42,156 bases of DNA from contig JAQCCA010000002.1 of NCBI GenBank assembly GCA_027621155.1, positions 1-42,156 on the forward strand. Direction: 5' to 3'. This DNA is from Pseudomonadota bacterium. Its GTDB lineage: Bacteria > Pseudomonadota > Gammaproteobacteria > Francisellales > Francisellaceae. This document shows, piece by piece, positions 7,817 through 17,104 of the stretch. Both the position numbers and the translations under genes were made by a program. The notes beneath the pieces were generated by a model that did not search any database, was not told the DNA's origin, and saw only the letters and a list, made by a program, of their open reading frames with translations. Position 1 is the stretch's first letter, and every line of letters begins with the position of its first letter.

Positions 7817-9940
7817 TTGTTATTTGAACTTTTTATGCATAGACGTTTGGGTTTTTCTTTGGTCATTCTGTTGCTATTGCTTATCACAATGCATGGGCTT
7901 TGGGTGCTTTATGGCTATGCTAAGAAATATCCTGAGAATCAATTAAATAAGAAAATCATGATTGAGGGTGTTGTTGCTAGTTTGATTGATCGTGATAAAG
8001 CGGTCAGTAAATTTCTGTTTGCAACAAAGGATGGTTTGATTCGCTTGAGTTTGTATCCAAATAAAAACCTAAAACCATGGCAGTTAACGCCAGGTTCGCG
8101 TTGGCGCTTATATGTTAAATTACAAATGGCAAAAGGCTTTAGTAATCCAGGGGTTTTTAACTATGCCAATTGGCTTAAACGTCAGCAAGTTAAGGCAGTT
8201 GGTTATGTGAGCACAACTGAAAAAGCACAATTTCGCGGGATCGATTATCGCTATTTTGTTGAGCGCTTGCGTTATCGGATTGAACGCATACTGCAAAAAA
8301 CGATTAAAGATAAACAATTAAGAGCATTAGCTAGTGCATTGTTAATAGGTAATAAAAATGAACTTACGCTTGAGGATAAGCGCCTTTTTCAGCAAACAGG
8401 CACATCACACCTGATTGCGATCTCAGGGCTTCATATCGGCATGATTGCATTATTTGCTTTTTGTTTATTACGCGTTTTATGGTCTTGCTCAGTGCGTTTA
8501 TGCCAGTGGTTGCCAGCGCAAAAGGCAGGATTGATTGCCGCTGTTATCAGTGCCTTTGGTTATAGTTTATTAGCCGGTTTTGCTATCCCTACGGAACGCG
8601 CTTTTATTATGGTGCTTGTTTTTTCTGTTGGGCTTTTTATCAATCGCAAGATCAATAGCTTTTATTTATTGCTTATGGCGGGCGTTATTATTGTCTTGTG
8701 GCAGCCTTTGTCGTTATTTGAACCAGGATTTTGGCTATCATTTATGGCAGTTTTCTTTTTAATTATAATTAATCGCAGCTTATTATCACTTGCTAAGTTT
8801 AAGCGGTATCTTTTGATTCAATTATTGTTAATGATTCTGCTAATTCCGCTGACTATTTTCTGGTTTCAAGGTTTTAGTATGGTTGGCGTTATTGCCAATT
8901 TGGTTGCAATTCCATGGGTGAGCTTTTTAGTGGTGCCAAGCTTGTTTATTAATCTGCTGTTATTATTATTCGGCATAAATCTTTGGTTTATCAGTGCGTA
9001 TTTTATTCAATTTTTGGTGCTATGGCTTAATCTTCTACCTGTTGATATGTTGTTCTTTTATTGGCATAGCATCTCAATGTTAGCGGTGATTAGTGCAGTT
9101 ATTGGCTTAACGTTGCTGCTTTTCCCTTTACCATGGTATTTACGTGTATTAAGTATTGCACTCTTTCTGCCAATTTTTCAAAAAGCGCGCTTATCTTCAG
9201 ATGTGGCGTTTAAAATGACCGTTCTTGATGTTGGGCAAGGTCTGGCAATTGTGATTCAAACGCCAGAGACGGTCGTTGTTTATGATACTGCAGGTGGCAA
9301 TGGTAAGAAATTTATTATCGCTGAGCAAACGCTTATCCCTTATCTTAAACATCAAGGTATTCATCATATCGATACGCTCATTATCAGTCACAAAGATAAA
9401 GATCACAGTGGTGGTTTGGAGCATATGCTTAATGAATTTACGGTAACGAATATATTCAGTAATGAAAAGATCAGTGATGTTAATTCAGAAATTTGTCATG
9501 AGAGTTTACAGTGGCAAGTTCATGGTGTGAGTTTTCAATTTCTGACTGCTAATCATCTTAAGGGTAACAATGGCTCTTGTGTGTTAAAGGTAAATTTTAA
9601 TGATCAATCCGTTTTGTTAACGGGCGATATTTACAAAACAGCTGAGCGTCATCTACTTAATAATCATCGCAGATTATTGCCATCGACTATTTTGCTTGCA
9701 CCGCACCATGGCAGCTCAAGTTCGTCATCTAAAGACTTTATTGAAGCAGTGAGCCCAAAATACGTGATTTTTAGCAGTGGCAAGCATGATGGCTTTAAAC
9801 ATCCGCATAGTGAAGTGGTGCAAAATTATCAAGCTGCAGGTATAAAAATATTAAATACCGCACAAAATGGTGCAATCACGGCTATATTTAAAGATAATGG
9901 CGAGCTAGTGATAGAAACAAATAAAACTGAAGAAGAGTAA
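7817..9940 (+). CDS. comEC: DNA uptake channel protein ComEC/Rec2
   Basis: ComEC forms the inner-membrane channel that brings single-stranded DNA into the cytoplasm during natural transformation. The order is typical: N-terminal membrane segment, soluble OB-like region, a polytopic competence domain with the signature HLIAISGLHIGMIALF, about ten hydrophobic segments, and a C-terminal metallo-beta-lactamase-like domain (VLDVGQGLAIVI, SHKDKDHSGG, LAPHHGSSSSSS). Its 707-aa length is somewhat short but within the family. The listed start is TTG after AAGAG; the first ATG is at 7835 and is a possible alternative, with no clear ribosome site. With the type IV pilin gene nearby it supports possible natural competence. 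Confidence 0.93.
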   Translation: MLFELFMHRRLGFSLVILLLLLITMHGLWVLYGYAKKYPENQLNKKIMIEGVVASLIDRDKAVSKFLFATKDGLIRLSLYPNKNLKPWQLTPGSRWRLYVKLQMAKGFSNPGVFNYANWLKRQQVKAVGYVSTTEKAQFRGIDYRYFVERLRYRIERILQKTIKDKQLRALASALLIGNKNELTLEDKRLFQQTGTSHLIAISGLHIGMIALFAFCLLRVLWSCSVRLCQWLPAQKAGLIAAVISAFGYSLLAGFAIPTERAFIMVLVFSVGLFINRKINSFYLLLMAGVIIVLWQPLSLFEPGFWLSFMAVFFLIIINRSLLSLAKFKRYLLIQLLLMILLIPLTIFWFQGFSMVGVIANLVAIPWVSFLVVPSLFINLLLLLFGINLWFISAYFIQFLVLWLNLLPVDMLFFYWHSISMLAVISAVIGLTLLLFPLPWYLRVLSIALFLPIFQKARLSSDVAFKMTVLDVGQGLAIVIQTPETVVVYDTAGGNGKKFIIAEQTLIPYLKHQGIHHIDTLIISHKDKDHSGGLEHMLNEFTVTNIFSNEKISDVNSEICHESLQWQVHGVSFQFLTANHLKGNNGSCVLKVNFNDQSVLLTGDIYKTAERHLLNNHRRLLPSTILLAPHHGSSSSSSKDFIEAVSPKYVIFSSGKHDGFKHPHSEVVQNYQAAGIKILNTAQNGAITAIFKDNGELVIETNKTEEE

Positions 9941-9981
9941 ATAATTGGAGTTACGCATTTTTTAAAAAACTATGATTTAGA

Positions 9982-10095
9982 AACACCCCGTCAGTCTGCG
10001 ACTGCCACCCCTCTTGCAAAGAGGGGAATTGGGCAATGGTGATTTTATATTCCCCTCTTAGAAAGAGGGGTGCCGAACTTGTGAGGCGGGGTGTT
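9982..10095. repeat. 114-bp palindromic MITE/REP-like element, copy A
   Basis: Bounded by AACACCCCG and its inverse CGGGGTGTT, and containing several stems: CAGTC/GACTG, CCCCTCTT/AAGAGGGG twice, and GCC/GGC. The reverse complement of copy B (14383-14496) matches it over the full 114 bp with about 10 differences by eye and no gaps. Several differences are paired so that stems are kept. No coding capacity was seen. It separates comEC from the acyltransferase gene. Confidence 0.9.
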
Positions 10096-10158
10096 AAAAT
10101 AGAAAAAATGTGGGGCTCCAGCTAAAACAAAACTAAAAGAAAAAACTGGAGAGCAGGT

Positions 10159-11073
10159 GTGAAAAGAGTATGGCATATTGCAGTTGGGGTCGTGCTGTTG
10201 CTATTGTTGATTATTAATACGATTATTTTTGGCGCACCGGTGATTATATTGTCATTGTTGAAATTAATTCCGCAAAGGGCTTGGCAAAATACGGTGGGGA
10301 AAATGTTAATGTTCTTGGCAACGTCGTGGATGACAATTAATAATAGAGTCAGCTTATGTCTTTTGCCGACAAAATATATTGTCAGTGGTTATCAGGATTT
10401 TAGTATGTGTCGCTCGTATTTGATTTTAAGCAATCATCAAAGTTGGCTTGATATCGTTGTATTGCAGCAGGTGTTTTTAAATAAAATCCCCTTTGCCAAG
10501 TTCTTTATGAAAAAAGAGCTTATCTATGTGCCAATCATTGGTATTGCCTGTTGGGCGTTGGATTTCCCATTAATGAAACGTTATTCAAAACACTATCTTA
10601 AAAAACACCCTGAGAAGAAAGGTCAAGATTTGCTGGAGACAAGACGTGCTTGTCAACGTTTTAAAAATCGCCATGTATCAGTTGTTAATTTTGTTGAGGG
10701 GACGCGTTTCACCCCGCAAAAGCATGCCAAAGGTGGTAAGCAATTTAAGCATTTATTACAGCCCAAAGCCGGAGGTGTTGCCCTTGCGTTAGATGTCTTA
10801 GGTGATAAGATCAAAGGGGTTTTAAATGTAACCATTGTATATCCTGAAAATTTCCCGAGTTTTTGGGATTTTCTATGTGGCGTTATTCATGAAGTGCATA
10901 TTCATATTGAATTGATTGAGCCAGAGGATATTCCGTATCAAAATTATTATCAAGATGATGTGGCAAAGATGTGCTTTCAAGCTTGGATTAATGCGCTGTG
11001 GCAGCAAAATGATGTCATGATGAGTAAAATATTAGAAGATAAATCACTTAACATTAACAACACAAAACAGTAA
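10159..11073 (+). CDS. 1-acyl-glycerol-3-phosphate acyltransferase family protein (YihG-like)
   Basis: A membrane-bound LPLAT acyltransferase of 304 aa, likely acting on lysophospholipid or lysophosphatidic acid. It has an N-terminal hydrophobic segment, the catalytic block SNHQSWLDIVVLQQ (the NHxxxxD motif) and the phosphate-binding block NFVEGTRFTP (the EGTR motif). The general plan matches E. coli YihG. It starts with GTG after GGAGAGCAGGT. Rubredoxin and the PLP enzyme follow closely, so the three genes probably form one transcript beginning downstream of repeat copy A. The exact acyl acceptor cannot be told from the sequence. Confidence 0.88.
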   Translation: MKRVWHIAVGVVLLLLLIINTIIFGAPVIILSLLKLIPQRAWQNTVGKMLMFLATSWMTINNRVSLCLLPTKYIVSGYQDFSMCRSYLILSNHQSWLDIVVLQQVFLNKIPFAKFFMKKELIYVPIIGIACWALDFPLMKRYSKHYLKKHPEKKGQDLLETRRACQRFKNRHVSVVNFVEGTRFTPQKHAKGGKQFKHLLQPKAGGVALALDVLGDKIKGVLNVTIVYPENFPSFWDFLCGVIHEVHIHIELIEPEDIPYQNYYQDDVAKMCFQAWINALWQQNDVMMSKILEDKSLNINNTKQ

Positions 11074-11118
11074 GATGTGCGCCATAATTTGGACGAACCC
11101 ACTGTTACAGGTGTCAAA

Positions 11119-11328
11119 ATGTTAATTAGTAAGCCAAAGAGTCAAGAGATGTCAGAATTAGAATACAAAAGATATATGTGTGTGGTATGTGGTTGGATTT
11201 ATGACGAGGCAGAAGGCTGGCCAGAAGATGGTATCCACCCCGGAACCAAGTGGGAAGATATTCCTGATGACTTTGAATGCCCTGATTGTGGCGTCGGTAA
11301 AGAAGACTTTGAGATGATGGAGATCTAA
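11119..11328 (+). CDS. Rubredoxin
   Basis: A small electron carrier with one iron bound by four cysteines: CVVCG near the start and CPDCG near the end of the core. The aromatic/acidic core [16 protein letters not shown] and [11 protein letters not shown] is typical. The core is about 54 aa. The listed ORF starts at a GTG (11077) that gives a long non-conserved extension. I prefer the ATG at 11119, which has AGGTG six bases upstream; ATG 11149 is also possible. Its last base is the first base of the proposed ATT start of the next gene. Confidence 0.93.
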   Translation: MLISKPKSQEMSELEYKRYMCVVCGWIYDEAEGWPEDGIHPGTKWEDIPDDFECPDCGVGKEDFEMMEI

Positions 11329-12227
11329 TTATCATCCATTTTAATAAGCCGATCTTCGAGAAAGTCGAGGTTGATGGCTTAGCATTTATTATTAAACGCG
11401 ATGATTTAATTCATCCGCTATTCTCAGGCAATAAGGCTTATAAGATTTATTGGCTTATCAAGCATATCAAGCGTAATCCACACATCAACAAAATCGTATC
11501 TTTTGGTGGTGCGCAATCCAATTATATGTTGGCATTAGCACAATTTTGCGCTTTGCATAAATTGTCCTTTGATTATTGGTTAAAACCATTACCTAAGACA
11601 TTAAAAAACATGCCGTTTGGTAATTACAAAGAGGCGTTATCACTTGGGATGGAAGCTTGTGTTGCTGATCAAACGTTAACTTTGGCACATGTTAAAAGCC
11701 ACTATAAGAGAGACTCAGATACCTTATTTTTAGCGCAAGGTGGTGCAGATAGGCGTGCTGCAGAAGGCTTAAAACTATGTGCCAAGGAAATTAATGCTTA
11801 CCTTAAATCACGCAATATAAGCCAAGCGAGTATTGTTATTGCTTCCGGTACGGGGGTGAGTGCATTGTATTTACAACAGCATGTCGATCAGGCTTATCAA
11901 GTGTATACCGTGGCTTGCGTTGGTGATAAGGATTATTTATATGGTCAAATGAATGAGTTGTCTCAAGGAATACGGTGCTTACCAACAATACTATCACCTT
12001 TAAAGAAGTATCAGTTTGGGACTTGCTATCCTGAGCATTTGGCAATGTATTATAAACTTAAAGAGCAAACGGGCATTGAGTTTGACTTGTTGTATGACCC
12101 ATTAACGTGGCAGGTAATGCTTGAGTTTTATCATGAATTGCCTCAACCCATTATCTATCTGCACTGTGGAGGTGTTAGTGGTAATGAGAGCATGCTTAAG
12201 CGCTATCATTATTTAACTGAGAGATGA
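11328..12227 (+). CDS. PLP enzyme of the ACC deaminase/D-cysteine desulfhydrase family, apparent ATT start
   Basis: A fold-type II PLP enzyme. The conserved N-terminus, including the PLP lysine in FSGNKAYK and the cofactor loop SFGGAQSNY, lies upstream of the listed ORF start at 11526. The frame is open back to 11313 with no ATG, GTG or TTG. An ATT at 11328 overlaps the rubredoxin stop by one base (TAATT) and has GGAG five bases upstream, giving a protein of 299 aa starting IIHFNKP. The family includes 1-aminocyclopropane-1-carboxylate deaminase and D-cysteine desulfhydrase; substrate is not assignable here. The alternative is a start codon lost by mutation or a base error (TAATG to TAATT). 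Confidence 0.82.
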   Translation: MIIHFNKPIFEKVEVDGLAFIIKRDDLIHPLFSGNKAYKIYWLIKHIKRNPHINKIVSFGGAQSNYMLALAQFCALHKLSFDYWLKPLPKTLKNMPFGNYKEALSLGMEACVADQTLTLAHVKSHYKRDSDTLFLAQGGADRRAAEGLKLCAKEINAYLKSRNISQASIVIASGTGVSALYLQQHVDQAYQVYTVACVGDKDYLYGQMNELSQGIRCLPTILSPLKKYQFGTCYPEHLAMYYKLKEQTGIEFDLLYDPLTWQVMLEFYHELPQPIIYLHCGGVSGNESMLKRYHYLTER

Positions 12228-12264
12228 TGATCTAGAAATAAGCAATTTCTATCAATGCCTTATG

Positions 12265-12303
12265 GCTAATCTCGCACATTAGATTAGCTTATTTCGTTTT
12301 TTG
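12265..12303 (+). terminator. Probable intrinsic terminator after the acyltransferase-rubredoxin-PLP enzyme operon
   Basis: An 8-bp stem GCTAATCT/AGATTAGC with an 8-nt loop is followed by TTATTTCG and a run of six Ts, 38 bp after the PLP enzyme stop. Outer bases (AAATAAGC upstream, GCTTATTT downstream) could extend the structure. The stem is AT-rich and the T-run is displaced, so strength is uncertain. Confidence 0.55.
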
Positions 12304-12471
12304 TCAGCTTAAATCCAAAAAACACTATTTTTTTTGATAACTTACTTGCGAAAAAAGCAACTGTGAGCTAGCTTTCTAATACAGCAAGCTCAAATGCTTA
12401 TTGTCCCTGCCTCAAAAAATAAAATTGAACAATTATTTACGATTAACAAACATAAAATAAAGAGGAGAATT

Positions 12472-12936
12472 ATGATGGACATTGAACAAATTAAAAAAAT
12501 GAGAAAACAAAAAGGTTTCTCATTGATTGAATTACTAATTGTAATTGCGATTATTTCGATTTTAACTGCGATTGCGATTCCGATGTATACTAGTTATACA
12601 TCAAAAGCTAAAACATCTGAAGCGTATGCATTTATTGGCTCGGACAAAGCATACGTAGCGGAACAGATAAATGCGAAAAATATCTTATCGGGTACTCCTT
12701 CAGGTCTTTCAACTGAAGGCGGTACTAAAACTGGGAAATATGGCTCTGTAGCAACGGATTCGGCGGGTCAAATTACTTATACTTTCTCAAGTTCAGCAGG
12801 GACCGCTTTAGATGGTGGTACTGTTGTTTTGGCTCCAACAGTTTCCTCAACAGGTGTTACCTGGGCTTGTACTAGTACAGCGCCGACTGCTGGGGCTTAC
12901 GAGTCAGAGCCTTGTGATGCTATAACTAATCAGTAA
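12472..12936 (+). CDS. Type IV pilin (PilA/PilE-like major or minor pilin)
   Basis: The prepilin signature is clear: a short charged leader ending in KQKG (residue 15), cleaved by PilD, then [22 protein letters not shown] with Glu at mature position 5. A pair of C-terminal cysteines (in WACTS and SEPCD) would close the disulfide loop of the globular head. The listed start at 12394 gives an unlikely 41-residue leader. I take the ATG at 12472 (or 12475) behind AGAGGAG. A strong terminator lies 80 bp downstream, so it is monocistronic. It faces a Wzy_C/PglL-type ligase, suggesting the pilin may be its glycosylation target (inference). The serine/threonine-rich head would suit O-glycosylation. 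Confidence 0.93.
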   Translation: MMDIEQIKKMRKQKGFSLIELLIVIAIISILTAIAIPMYTSYTSKAKTSEAYAFIGSDKAYVAEQINAKNILSGTPSGLSTEGGTKTGKYGSVATDSAGQITYTFSSSAGTALDGGTVVLAPTVSSTGVTWACTSTAPTAGAYESEPCDAITNQ

Positions 12937-12950
12937 GGTTAATTAGTTAC

Positions 12951-14324
12951 CTATAGAGTGATGCTGTAGTAATTAAACAGTACCCAGAGGCAAAGAAGGG
13001 GTAATAATGAGAATGCCATCATCAATAGATGGCTTTTTTTTTGCATGCTATTTTTGGTCTCTTGATGATCGTTCATAGCTTGCGGCATAAACGATAGTAA
13101 AAGCCCCATAGCAAAGATCAAGCTCAATTGACTCAATTGTAGTTTAAATATAATACTTACTAGTGCATGTGTCATGCCAGCTAATACACTGGCAAACGCA
13201 ACAAAATACAAAGTTGATTTTTTATGATCTTGCATATACTCACAAGCGCGACGGAAAGCGCGTAAGCCAACGAATAAGAAGCAAGCAAGTCCAATAACTC
13301 CCCATTGGCAAGCAATGGTTAGGATAATATTATGCGGATAGTCTCTTAGATAATACAGCGCGTTTAATTCGCCAACGCCAAGAAGGGGGTAGTGTGCGGC
13401 TAATGCCAATGATTTCGCCCATAAGCTCCAACGATCCTGATTGGCAAAAATATTGCGTGCAAGAACAGTTTCACCGCCAACAATGCTTTGAATAATATAA
13501 AAAAGCAGGGCACCAATAATGAGTGCCAAGACTTGCCAACCAAGAAAACGTATCAGTATTTTATGGTTTAAAGCACCAAGAACAACCGTGATAACAATAT
13601 ACTCAAGGATTAAAGCGCGTGAGCTATGCGCAATTATGACAAACCAAAGAGACGACATGGCAATTAAGCTTAATACTTTAAATGCAAGGCTATAATTATG
13701 GCTTAATAACGGTAAGCATAAAATTGGCAAAAACCAAGTAGCAAAATGATCAAAAAATCGCGGATTAGCAAAGTTAAATTGACGCAAAAAAAACTCAGGG
13801 AAGTTAAACTGTGCGATTTTTGGTGGGAAATAAAAGTGCGCAAGTAACACATTGAGTATCAGCACAAATAAGTAGCTAATAGCGCAAATAATCACAGCGC
13901 CAATAAGCCAGCGAACATGATCAGAGAATCGACTAAAGTAATATGCTAAGAATAGCACGCTAAGTAGTAGTGTGATATCGATTGATATGCCTTTAAATGC
14001 AGTCGCTGGATGAAATGCCAAGCTTGCTGAGATAACACCAATGCAAAAGAATAAGATGATCAGACTTTTGATCCAAGTGGAAAGCGCATGAAATGTGGCT
14101 AAAATGCCATTTCGCGCATCACGACTTGCAGTAAATAAAATTAAAATCACAATCCAACAAAAAAGGGCAGTAATCCCGCGCCAAACATAGAGCATTAATG
14201 TATTTTCCATTGAGATTTTCATCATACCAATCGGATTCCAAAAGACCATAATCAGTCCGATAAGCATCACGCCATAGATAAAGTGCTCAGTGTTATTGGA
14301 TGAAAGAAGTTTTTTGTTTAGCAT
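12951..14324 (-). CDS. O-antigen ligase/PglL-type oligosaccharyltransferase (Wzy_C family)
   Basis: A 457-aa protein made largely of hydrophobic helices (about 11-12), with the Wzy_C hallmarks: a short arginine-bearing block ahead of a helix (AHSSRALILEYIVI), a periplasmic loop with HYPLLGVGELNALYYL and the DYPHNIILTIACQWGVIGL segment. Family members transfer lipid-linked glycans either to lipid A core (WaaL) or to pilin (PglL/TfpO). The neighbouring convergent pilin gene favours the pilin role, but this is context only. Its last 80-90 bases overlap the pilin terminator on the other strand. Confidence 0.85.
   Translation of the reverse strand: MLNKKLLSSNNTEHFIYGVMLIGLIMVFWNPIGMMKISMENTLMLYVWRGITALFCWIVILILFTASRDARNGILATFHALSTWIKSLIILFFCIGVISASLAFHPATAFKGISIDITLLLSVLFLAYYFSRFSDHVRWLIGAVIICAISYLFVLILNVLLAHFYFPPKIAQFNFPEFFLRQFNFANPRFFDHFATWFLPILCLPLLSHNYSLAFKVLSLIAMSSLWFVIIAHSSRALILEYIVITVVLGALNHKILIRFLGWQVLALIIGALLFYIIQSIVGGETVLARNIFANQDRWSLWAKSLALAAHYPLLGVGELNALYYLRDYPHNIILTIACQWGVIGLACFLFVGLRAFRRACEYMQDHKKSTLYFVAFASVLAGMTHALVSIIFKLQLSQLSLIFAMGLLLSFMPQAMNDHQETKNSMQKKSHLLMMAFSLLPLLCLWVLFNYYSITL
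13015..13042 (+). terminator. Strong intrinsic terminator of the pilin gene, inside the convergent ligase gene
   Basis: GCCATC/GATGGC stem with a 7-nt loop followed by nine Ts, starting 79 bp after the pilin stop. On the other strand the same bases encode the C-terminal KKSHLLMMAF segment of the ligase, so one sequence serves as both terminator and coding sequence. Confidence 0.85.
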
Positions 14325-14382
14325 ATTGTATATTTCCTGTCTTATGTTCTTACTTATTGGAGTTACGAGCTTTTGCTATTTC

Positions 14383-14496
14383 AACACCCCGCCTCGCAAG
14401 CTCGGCACCCCTCTTGCGAAGAGAGGAATATAAAATTACCATTGCCTAATTCCCCTCTTTGCAAGAGGGGTGGCAGCCGTAGGCTGACGGGGTGTT
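14383..14496. repeat. 114-bp palindromic MITE/REP-like element, copy B (inverted relative to copy A)
   Basis: It has the same 9-bp ends (AACACCCCG...CGGGGTGTT) and the same length as copy A, in reverse orientation. Stem changes between copies are compensatory: CAGCC/GGCTG here, CAGTC/GACTG in copy A. It lies between the ligase gene and the DUF2062 gene. The segment TTGGAGTTACG occurs near both copies outside the element. Confidence 0.9.
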
Positions 14497-14547
14497 ATAA
14501 AAGTCATCGTTTTTTCTAAAATACCTAGATTTAAGCGACTACTATAG

Positions 14548-15036
14548 TTAGATCCTTGTTTTGTTTTTGGGCTTAAACAAAGCAAATCCAAACCAGCTAA
14601 TACTTGCCAGTATAATTCCAAGGATCAAGCCGATAATCACGCACCCTGTTATTAGTGGCATAAAAATACTATGGATATGCGTGATCATCTGATGCCAAGC
14701 AAAGTTATCTTCATGGAAGAGTGGAGTTTTATTTAGCATAAAACAACCAAATAAATACGCTCCGTACATCATTGGCAGCATGGTAATGGGATTGCTGATC
14801 CATACTAATGCGACGGCAATAATCAAGTTAGCACGTAAAAAAAGTGCCAAGATTGCCGCCGGTACCATTTGAAATGGCATTGGCATCATACACATGAAAC
14901 CACCAATAACGCAGGCTTTGCTGACACTGCTTTTATCAAATTGCCATAAGAAATTATGATGCATGTGTTTGTGTAAAAAGCGCAACCATTTATGTTCTTT
15001 CAATTCCTCTTTGCTAGGCAACCATTTGCGCTTCAC
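14548..15036 (-). CDS. DUF2062 membrane protein
   Basis: A 162-aa protein of the uncharacterised DUF2062 family. It has a basic N-terminus (KRKWLPSKEELKEHKWLRFL), then a conserved hydrophobic core with GGFMCMMPMPFQMVPAAILA and WISNPITMLPMMYGAYLFG, and a final transmembrane segment near the C-terminus. The proline/glycine-rich membrane segments are the family's usual signature. No function is established for this family that I can apply here. It is divergent from aroK. Confidence 0.85.
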   Translation of the reverse strand: MKRKWLPSKEELKEHKWLRFLHKHMHHNFLWQFDKSSVSKACVIGGFMCMMPMPFQMVPAAILALFLRANLIIAVALVWISNPITMLPMMYGAYLFGCFMLNKTPLFHEDNFAWHQMITHIHSIFMPLITGCVIIGLILGIILASISWFGFALFKPKNKTRI

Positions 15037-15201
15037 GATGTATTTCCATTATTCATAAACTTGGGAAATCATAGCAAAAAGCGATGATAAAAGCTGTTGA
15101 ACACTGGCAAAAAAATAAAAAATCTATCCGTCATGCTAAGATCTCTTTAGTGCAAAAAATCTTGCTTAAAATGACTTTTTTGTGTATTTTGTTTTGGTTT
15201 T

Positions 15202-15228
15202 TTGAAGTGGATCATGCAAGGTTATGAT
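15202..15228 (+). promoter_or_regulatory. Possible aroKB promoter
   Basis: TTGAAG and TATGAT are separated by 15 bp, 50 bp upstream of aroK. The -10 is good, but the spacing is shorter than the preferred 16-18 bp. Confidence 0.35.
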
Positions 15229-15277
15229 CGTGTTGTGGGTCTATGTGTTAAACACATTAAACGTAATGTAGAGAAAA

Positions 15278-15802
15278 ATGATTATTACTCAAAATGTTTT
15301 CTTGATTGGGCCAGTTGGTGCTGGCAAGAGTACAATAGGTCGTCAATTAGCAAGCGAGCTTAAGCTTGATTTTGTCGATTCAGATCGTGAGATTGAGCAA
15401 CGTTGTGGCGTTGATATTGATTGGATTTTTGATATTGAGGGCGAAGAAGGCTTTAGAAAAAGAGAGCAAGAAGTGCTCGGTGATTTAGCGACTCGTCAGG
15501 GTATTGTTTTGGCTACTGGTGGGGGTGCGATTATTCTGCCTGAGAATAGAACGCTTTTGTCATCACGTGGCAAAGTAGTCTATCTGCAAGCCTCAATTGA
15601 GCAACAATTAGAACGTACAGCCAAAGATAAGAAGCGTCCATTATTACAAGTCGATGATAAGGAAGCGCAACTGAAGAAATTAATGGCAGAACGCGAGCCA
15701 TTGTATCGAGAGATCGCCGATATTACCATTGAGACAAGTGAAACGACGGTACGCAATGTAGTACAAAAAATCACAAATCTATTAATGGAAGAGGCGGTGT
15801 GA
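15278..15802 (+). CDS. aroK: Shikimate kinase
   Basis: Phosphorylates shikimate at the 3-hydroxyl with ATP in the chorismate pathway (cytosol). The Walker A loop GPVGAGKST is at 11-19. The shikimate-binding region follows with [14 protein letters not shown] and the FRKREQEVL arginines, then the LATGGGAI loop and the lid region KDKKRPLL. The length of 174 aa is typical. ATG follows AGAGA. Its stop overlaps the aroB start (GTGA), the usual translationally coupled aroK-aroB pair. Confidence 0.96.
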   Translation: MIITQNVFLIGPVGAGKSTIGRQLASELKLDFVDSDREIEQRCGVDIDWIFDIEGEEGFRKREQEVLGDLATRQGIVLATGGGAIILPENRTLLSSRGKVVYLQASIEQQLERTAKDKKRPLLQVDDKEAQLKKLMAEREPLYREIADITIETSETTVRNVVQKITNLLMEEAV

Positions 15803-16887
15803 TCACCGAGGTTGTCGTTGCTCCGAAGGGTAAGCCAAGTTACCCTGTTATGATTTCGCCTGATAATGATTTTACAAAACTTATTTCCTATATCAAAAAC
15901 AAAGAAGTGTTGGTTGTCACCAATGGCACAATTACTGATTTGTATTTATCCCAATTGGATAAGGCCATTAAAGATGAATGTTTTAAATATGCGCATTGTA
16001 TTTTGGCCGATGGTGAAGCGTATAAAAACAGTGACTCTTTAAATACGATCTATCAACATTTGCTTGAGCGCAATTACACGCGTAACTGTGTGCTTATCGC
16101 ATTAGGTGGTGGCGTTATCGGTGATATTACAGGATTTGCAGCGGCTACGTATCAGCGCGGTACCAATGTTATTCAGATTCCAACGACCTTGTTATCACAA
16201 GTAGATTCGTCTGTAGGCGGTAAAACAGCAATTAATCACCCCTTAGGGAAAAATATGATTGGCGCTTTTTTCCAACCGCAATTGGTGATGACGTCAACAC
16301 AATTTTTAAAGACTTTACCTCAACGTGAATTTGCCGCAGGTATGGCAGAAGTGATCAAATATGGCTGTATTATTGATACGGATTTCTTTGCATGGCTTGA
16401 ACAAAATGCTCAGCTACTAATAGCGCATGATCCAAATGCACTAATCTATGCGATCGCCAAAAGCTGCGAGCTTAAAGCGCAAGTAGTCAGCCTTGATGAA
16501 GAAGAAAAAACTGGTGTGCGCGCACTTTTAAATCTTGGGCACACCTTTGGACATGCCATTGAGTGTTGTCAAAACTATCAAGGGTTAAAGCATGGTGAAG
16601 CGGTTGCCATTGGCATGCTAATGGCTGCAGAATTATCACAATCCTTGGGGTTTGTTGATGAAACGGTTGTTGACAGAATACGTGCGCTACTGCAGTGTTT
16701 CTCACTGCCCGTGGCGTTGCCAAAAGGATTGAGTAAGACAGAGTTTATCGCAGCGATGTTGCGTGATAAGAAAAATACCACAGCAGGTATTACACTTATT
16801 TTGCTAGATGCTATTGGTCAGGCAAAAGTAGATAAGTCCGTCTCAGAAAATGCGTTATCAGAATTTTTATCAAGATATTTTGATTGA
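15799..16887 (+). CDS. aroB: 3-dehydroquinate synthase
   Basis: Converts DAHP to 3-dehydroquinate, the second step of the shikimate pathway; NAD- and divalent-metal-dependent. Visible blocks are [54 protein letters not shown] and the metal-ligand histidines in [12 protein letters not shown] and [10 protein letters not shown]. The length of 362 aa is normal. The start is GTG overlapping the aroK stop by 4 bp, with GGAAGAGGCG upstream. Confidence 0.96.
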   Translation: MITEVVVAPKGKPSYPVMISPDNDFTKLISYIKNKEVLVVTNGTITDLYLSQLDKAIKDECFKYAHCILADGEAYKNSDSLNTIYQHLLERNYTRNCVLIALGGGVIGDITGFAAATYQRGTNVIQIPTTLLSQVDSSVGGKTAINHPLGKNMIGAFFQPQLVMTSTQFLKTLPQREFAAGMAEVIKYGCIIDTDFFAWLEQNAQLLIAHDPNALIYAIAKSCELKAQVVSLDEEEKTGVRALLNLGHTFGHAIECCQNYQGLKHGEAVAIGMLMAAELSQSLGFVDETVVDRIRALLQCFSLPVALPKGLSKTEFIAAMLRDKKNTTAGITLILLDAIGQAKVDKSVSENALSEFLSRYFD

Positions 16888-16934
16888 GCTTTTCTTGATT
16901 CATCATAAATTATTAGAAAAGCCTTAAATAATAT

Positions 16935-16962
16935 TTGACATCAGATGTCCTTTAGCTAGAAT
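16935..16962 (+). promoter_or_regulatory. Promoter of tRNA-Leu
   Basis: A perfect -35 TTGACA and a -10 TAGAAT are separated by 16 bp, followed by AGCACCTG as discriminator. It is about 55 bp upstream of the tRNA 5' end. The discriminator resembles that of the tRNA-Arg/Gly promoter. Confidence 0.8.
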
Positions 16963-17017
16963 AGCACCTGTTCTCGCGATGCGAGAAGCTCAATTTATCA
17001 TTCACACGAGTTTGTGT

Positions 17018-17104
<87 letters not shown>

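Noticed and set aside
12394-12471. Extended N-terminus of the pilin as listed in the ORF track
   Set aside because: Would give a 41-residue leader; a strong AGAGGAG before ATG 12472 and the usual leader length point to the later start.
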